Shown here: piece by piece, positions 62,503 to 64,000 of the stretch
Layout of the letters: each line of letters starts with the position of its first letter
Numbering within the stretch: the stretch's first letter is position 1
From: an uncultured Clostridia bacterium
Lineage (GTDB): Bacteria > Bacillota > Clostridia > Christensenellales > Borkfalkiaceae
Direction: 5' to 3'
DNA: 64,000 nt
Assembly: GCA_944354535.1 (NCBI GenBank)
Contig: CALVPY010000004.1
Coordinates: 1 to 64,000 of the forward strand
The notes under the pieces: model-generated
The model's database searches: none
Seen by the model: only the letters and a program-made list of their open reading frames with translations
What the model was told of the DNA's origin: nothing
Translations under genes and position numbers: made by a program

Positions 62503-64000
62503 GCCGCACCGCCTATCTCTACGCCGCCCTCCCGCCCACAAAGGAGCAGGAGGAGCGCTTTTTGGCCTTTCTGAAGGAGCGCTATCACGAAGAGTTCACG
62601 CTCGAATACCGCGAGAGCAAGGCGTATCCGGGCGGCTTCCGCCTCGAAGTGGGGGCGGAGGTCTTCGATTGGAGTCTGAGCGGCAGGTTCCGCCAGCTCA
62701 AGGACGCCCTCATGCAGGCGATCAGCGAGAGCGGGGACATCATCCCCCTTCTTCGCACCCGCCTCGACGAGTGGACGCCCAAAGCGATCGCCGAAGAGAT
62801 CGGCACCGTGATCTCGGTGGGCGACGGCATCGCCGAAGTGAGCGGGCTCGAACACGCCGAATACGGCGAAATTTTGCTCTTTTCCGCGGGCATCCGCGGC
62901 ATGGTGCTCAATCTGAAGCGTGAGAGCGTGGGCTGCATCCTCTTCGGCGACGAGAGCGCCGTTTCGGAGGGGAGCGCCGTCCGCCGTACCAAGCGCCGCG
63001 CGGGCATGCCCGTCGGCGAGCGCTTTTTAGGGCGCGTCGTGGGGGCGCTCGGCGACCCCGTCGACGGTTTGGGCGAGATCATGGCGGAAGGCTACCGCCC
63101 CGTTGAAGCGCCCGCGCCCGGCATCATCGATCGTCAGCCCGTCAATAAGCCTTTGGAAACGGGCATCCTTGCCATCGACAGTATGTTCCCCATCGGCAGG
63201 GGGCAGCGCGAACTCATCATCGGCGACAGGGGCACGGGCAAGACCGCCATCGCCCTCGATGCCATTTTGAACCAAAAAGATAAGAACGTCGTCTGTATCT
63301 ATGTCGCGATCGGGCAGAAGGCGAGCTCGGTCGCCCGTCTCGTGGAAACGCTCCGCTCGCACGGCGCGCTCGATCATACCGTCGTCGTCAACGCTTCGGC
63401 GGGGGAGTCGGCGTCGCTGCAATACATCGCCCCGTACGCGGGCTGCGCGCTCGGCGAGTACTTCATGGAGCGCGGAAGGGACGTGCTCATCGTCTATGAC
63501 GACCTTTCCAAGCACGCCGTCGCATACCGCGCTTTGAGCCTGCTTTTGGGGCGTTCCCCGGGCAGAGAGGCGTACCCCGGCGACGTCTTTTACCTGCATT
63601 CCCGCCTTTTGGAGCGGGCGGCGCACCTTTCCGAGGCGCGCGGCGGCGGGTCCATGACGGCGCTTCCCATCGTGGAGACGCAGGGCGGCGACGTCTCGGC
63701 GTATATCCCCACCAACATCATCTCCATCACGGACGGGCAGATCTTCCTCGAAAGTTCGCTCTTCTTCGCAGGGCAGCGGCCCGCCGTCAACGTGGGACTT
63801 TCCGTCTCGCGCGTAGGCGGCGACGCGCAGACCGGGGCGATGAAGCGCGCTTCGGGTACGCTGCGCCTCGATCTTGCCCAATACCGCGAGATCGAAGTGT
63901 TCACGCAGTTTTCGAGCGACCTCGACGAAGCCACCCGTCTGCAGCTTCGGTACGGCCACGGGCTCATGCTGCTCCTTCGGCAGAAGCAGGGCTGCCCCAT
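62499..64000 (+). CDS. atpA: ATP synthase F1 subunit alpha with N-terminal delta domain fusion (3' end cut)
   Basis: Open to the window end (500 codons). Residues 1-73 match the C-terminal domain of the delta subunit: [20 protein letters not shown] at the start and [20 protein letters not shown], equivalent to the delta signature around GG and D-x-S. From residue 74 it is a normal alpha chain: [19 protein letters not shown], Walker A GDRGTGKT at 242-249 (offset about 73 from E. coli alpha), [13 protein letters not shown] and [10 protein letters not shown]. No break in frame lies between the parts and no separate atpH exists between atpF and this gene. Start is the ATG overlapping the b stop. 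Confidence 0.9.
   Translation, partial: MSRTAYLYAALPPTKEQEERFLAFLKERYHEEFTLEYRESKAYPGGFRLEVGAEVFDWSLSGRFRQLKDALMQAISESGDIIPLLRTRLDEWTPKAIAEEIGTVISVGDGIAEVSGLEHAEYGEILLFSAGIRGMVLNLKRESVGCILFGDESAVSEGSAVRRTKRRAGMPVGERFLGRVVGALGDPVDGLGEIMAEGYRPVEAPAPGIIDRQPVNKPLETGILAIDSMFPIGRGQRELIIGDRGTGKTAIALDAILNQKDKNVVCIYVAIGQKASSVARLVETLRSHGALDHTVVVNASAGESASLQYIAPYAGCALGEYFMERGRDVLIVYDDLSKHAVAYRALSLLLGRSPGREAYPGDVFYLHSRLLERAAHLSEARGGGSMTALPIVETQGGDVSAYIPTNIISITDGQIFLESSLFFAGQRPAVNVGLSVSRVGGDAQTGAMKRASGTLRLDLAQYREIEVFTQFSSDLDEATRLQLRYGHGLMLLLRQKQGCP

Noticed and set aside
1-64000. tRNA, rRNA, insertion sequence, phage or CRISPR loci
   Set aside because: No tRNA-type or rRNA sequence, transposase, integrase or spaced repeat array was noticed by reading; a tRNA or covariance search was not possible here.

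Overview
The window looks like a monoderm (Gram-positive type) anaerobe of the Clostridia kind, probably a gut or rumen degrader of plant polysaccharides. Supporting signs are strong AGGAGG ribosome binding sites, consensus sigma-A promoters with 17-bp spacers, many lipoproteins with [AS][GA]C lipoboxes, CUT1 sugar transporters without their own ATPase, a type III glutamine synthetase and a BMP-type nucleoside importer. The species cannot be fixed from this sequence. Third codon positions are GC-rich, which creates very long spurious antisense ORFs.

Layout. 1-3.6 kb (minus strand): nitrogen assimilation, glnN (type III glutamine synthetase) followed by amtB (cut by the window edge), behind a perfect sigma-A promoter and a structured leader. 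3.6-5.4 kb: a lower-GC stretch with a bcp-type peroxiredoxin and a decayed AraC gene. 5.4-16.9 kb: an ArsR-type regulator divergent from a seven-gene operon (sialidase-fold glycosidase, three-gene CUT1 importer, four-repeat lipoprotein, GH2, clan-A hydrolase). 17.0-17.5 kb: one orphan gene. 17.8-33.5 kb: a second operon of thirteen genes with a CUT1 importer, GH2, two GH51 arabinofuranosidases, two MORN lipoproteins, two SGNH esterase lipoproteins, a GH32 fructanase, a second ArsR paralogue and a PfkB sugar kinase. 33.5-36.4 kb: AraC regulator divergent from a sugar isomerase/dehydrogenase pair. 36.5-50.7 kb: a LacI-controlled region with an intracellular GH43, the LacI regulator, a large duplicated lipoprotein, a third CUT1 importer, a secreted GH43 and a third GH2. 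50.7-56.6 kb (minus): xpt and a BMP nucleoside importer (purine salvage). 56.8-60.4 kb: a surface protein with a Glu-Pro stalk, a Nudix hydrolase and a small exported protein. 60.6-64 kb: start of the F1Fo ATP synthase operon.

How it works together (inference). The middle 45 kb reads as one large plant-glycan island, mainly for arabinan or other pectin side chains plus fructan. Surface lipoprotein enzymes (GH51, GH43, GH32, SGNH esterases, a sialidase-fold enzyme) trim the polymer, repeat lipoproteins may hold it, three CUT1 importers take up oligosaccharides, and cytoplasmic GH2, clan-A and GH43 enzymes finish them. Three regulator types (ArsR-like pair, AraC, LacI) control the parts; candidate operators for the first and last are visible.

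The most unusual item is the ATP synthase. The separate delta gene is missing and a delta C-terminal domain (about 73 residues) is fused to the N-terminus of the alpha subunit, while the c subunit carries an extra N-terminal hydrophobic segment and acidic linker. Other items worth attention are two regulator genes whose promoters predict leaderless mRNAs, a shared operator ahead of both ArsR-linked operons, and the paired MORN and SGNH lipoproteins inside a glycan operon.
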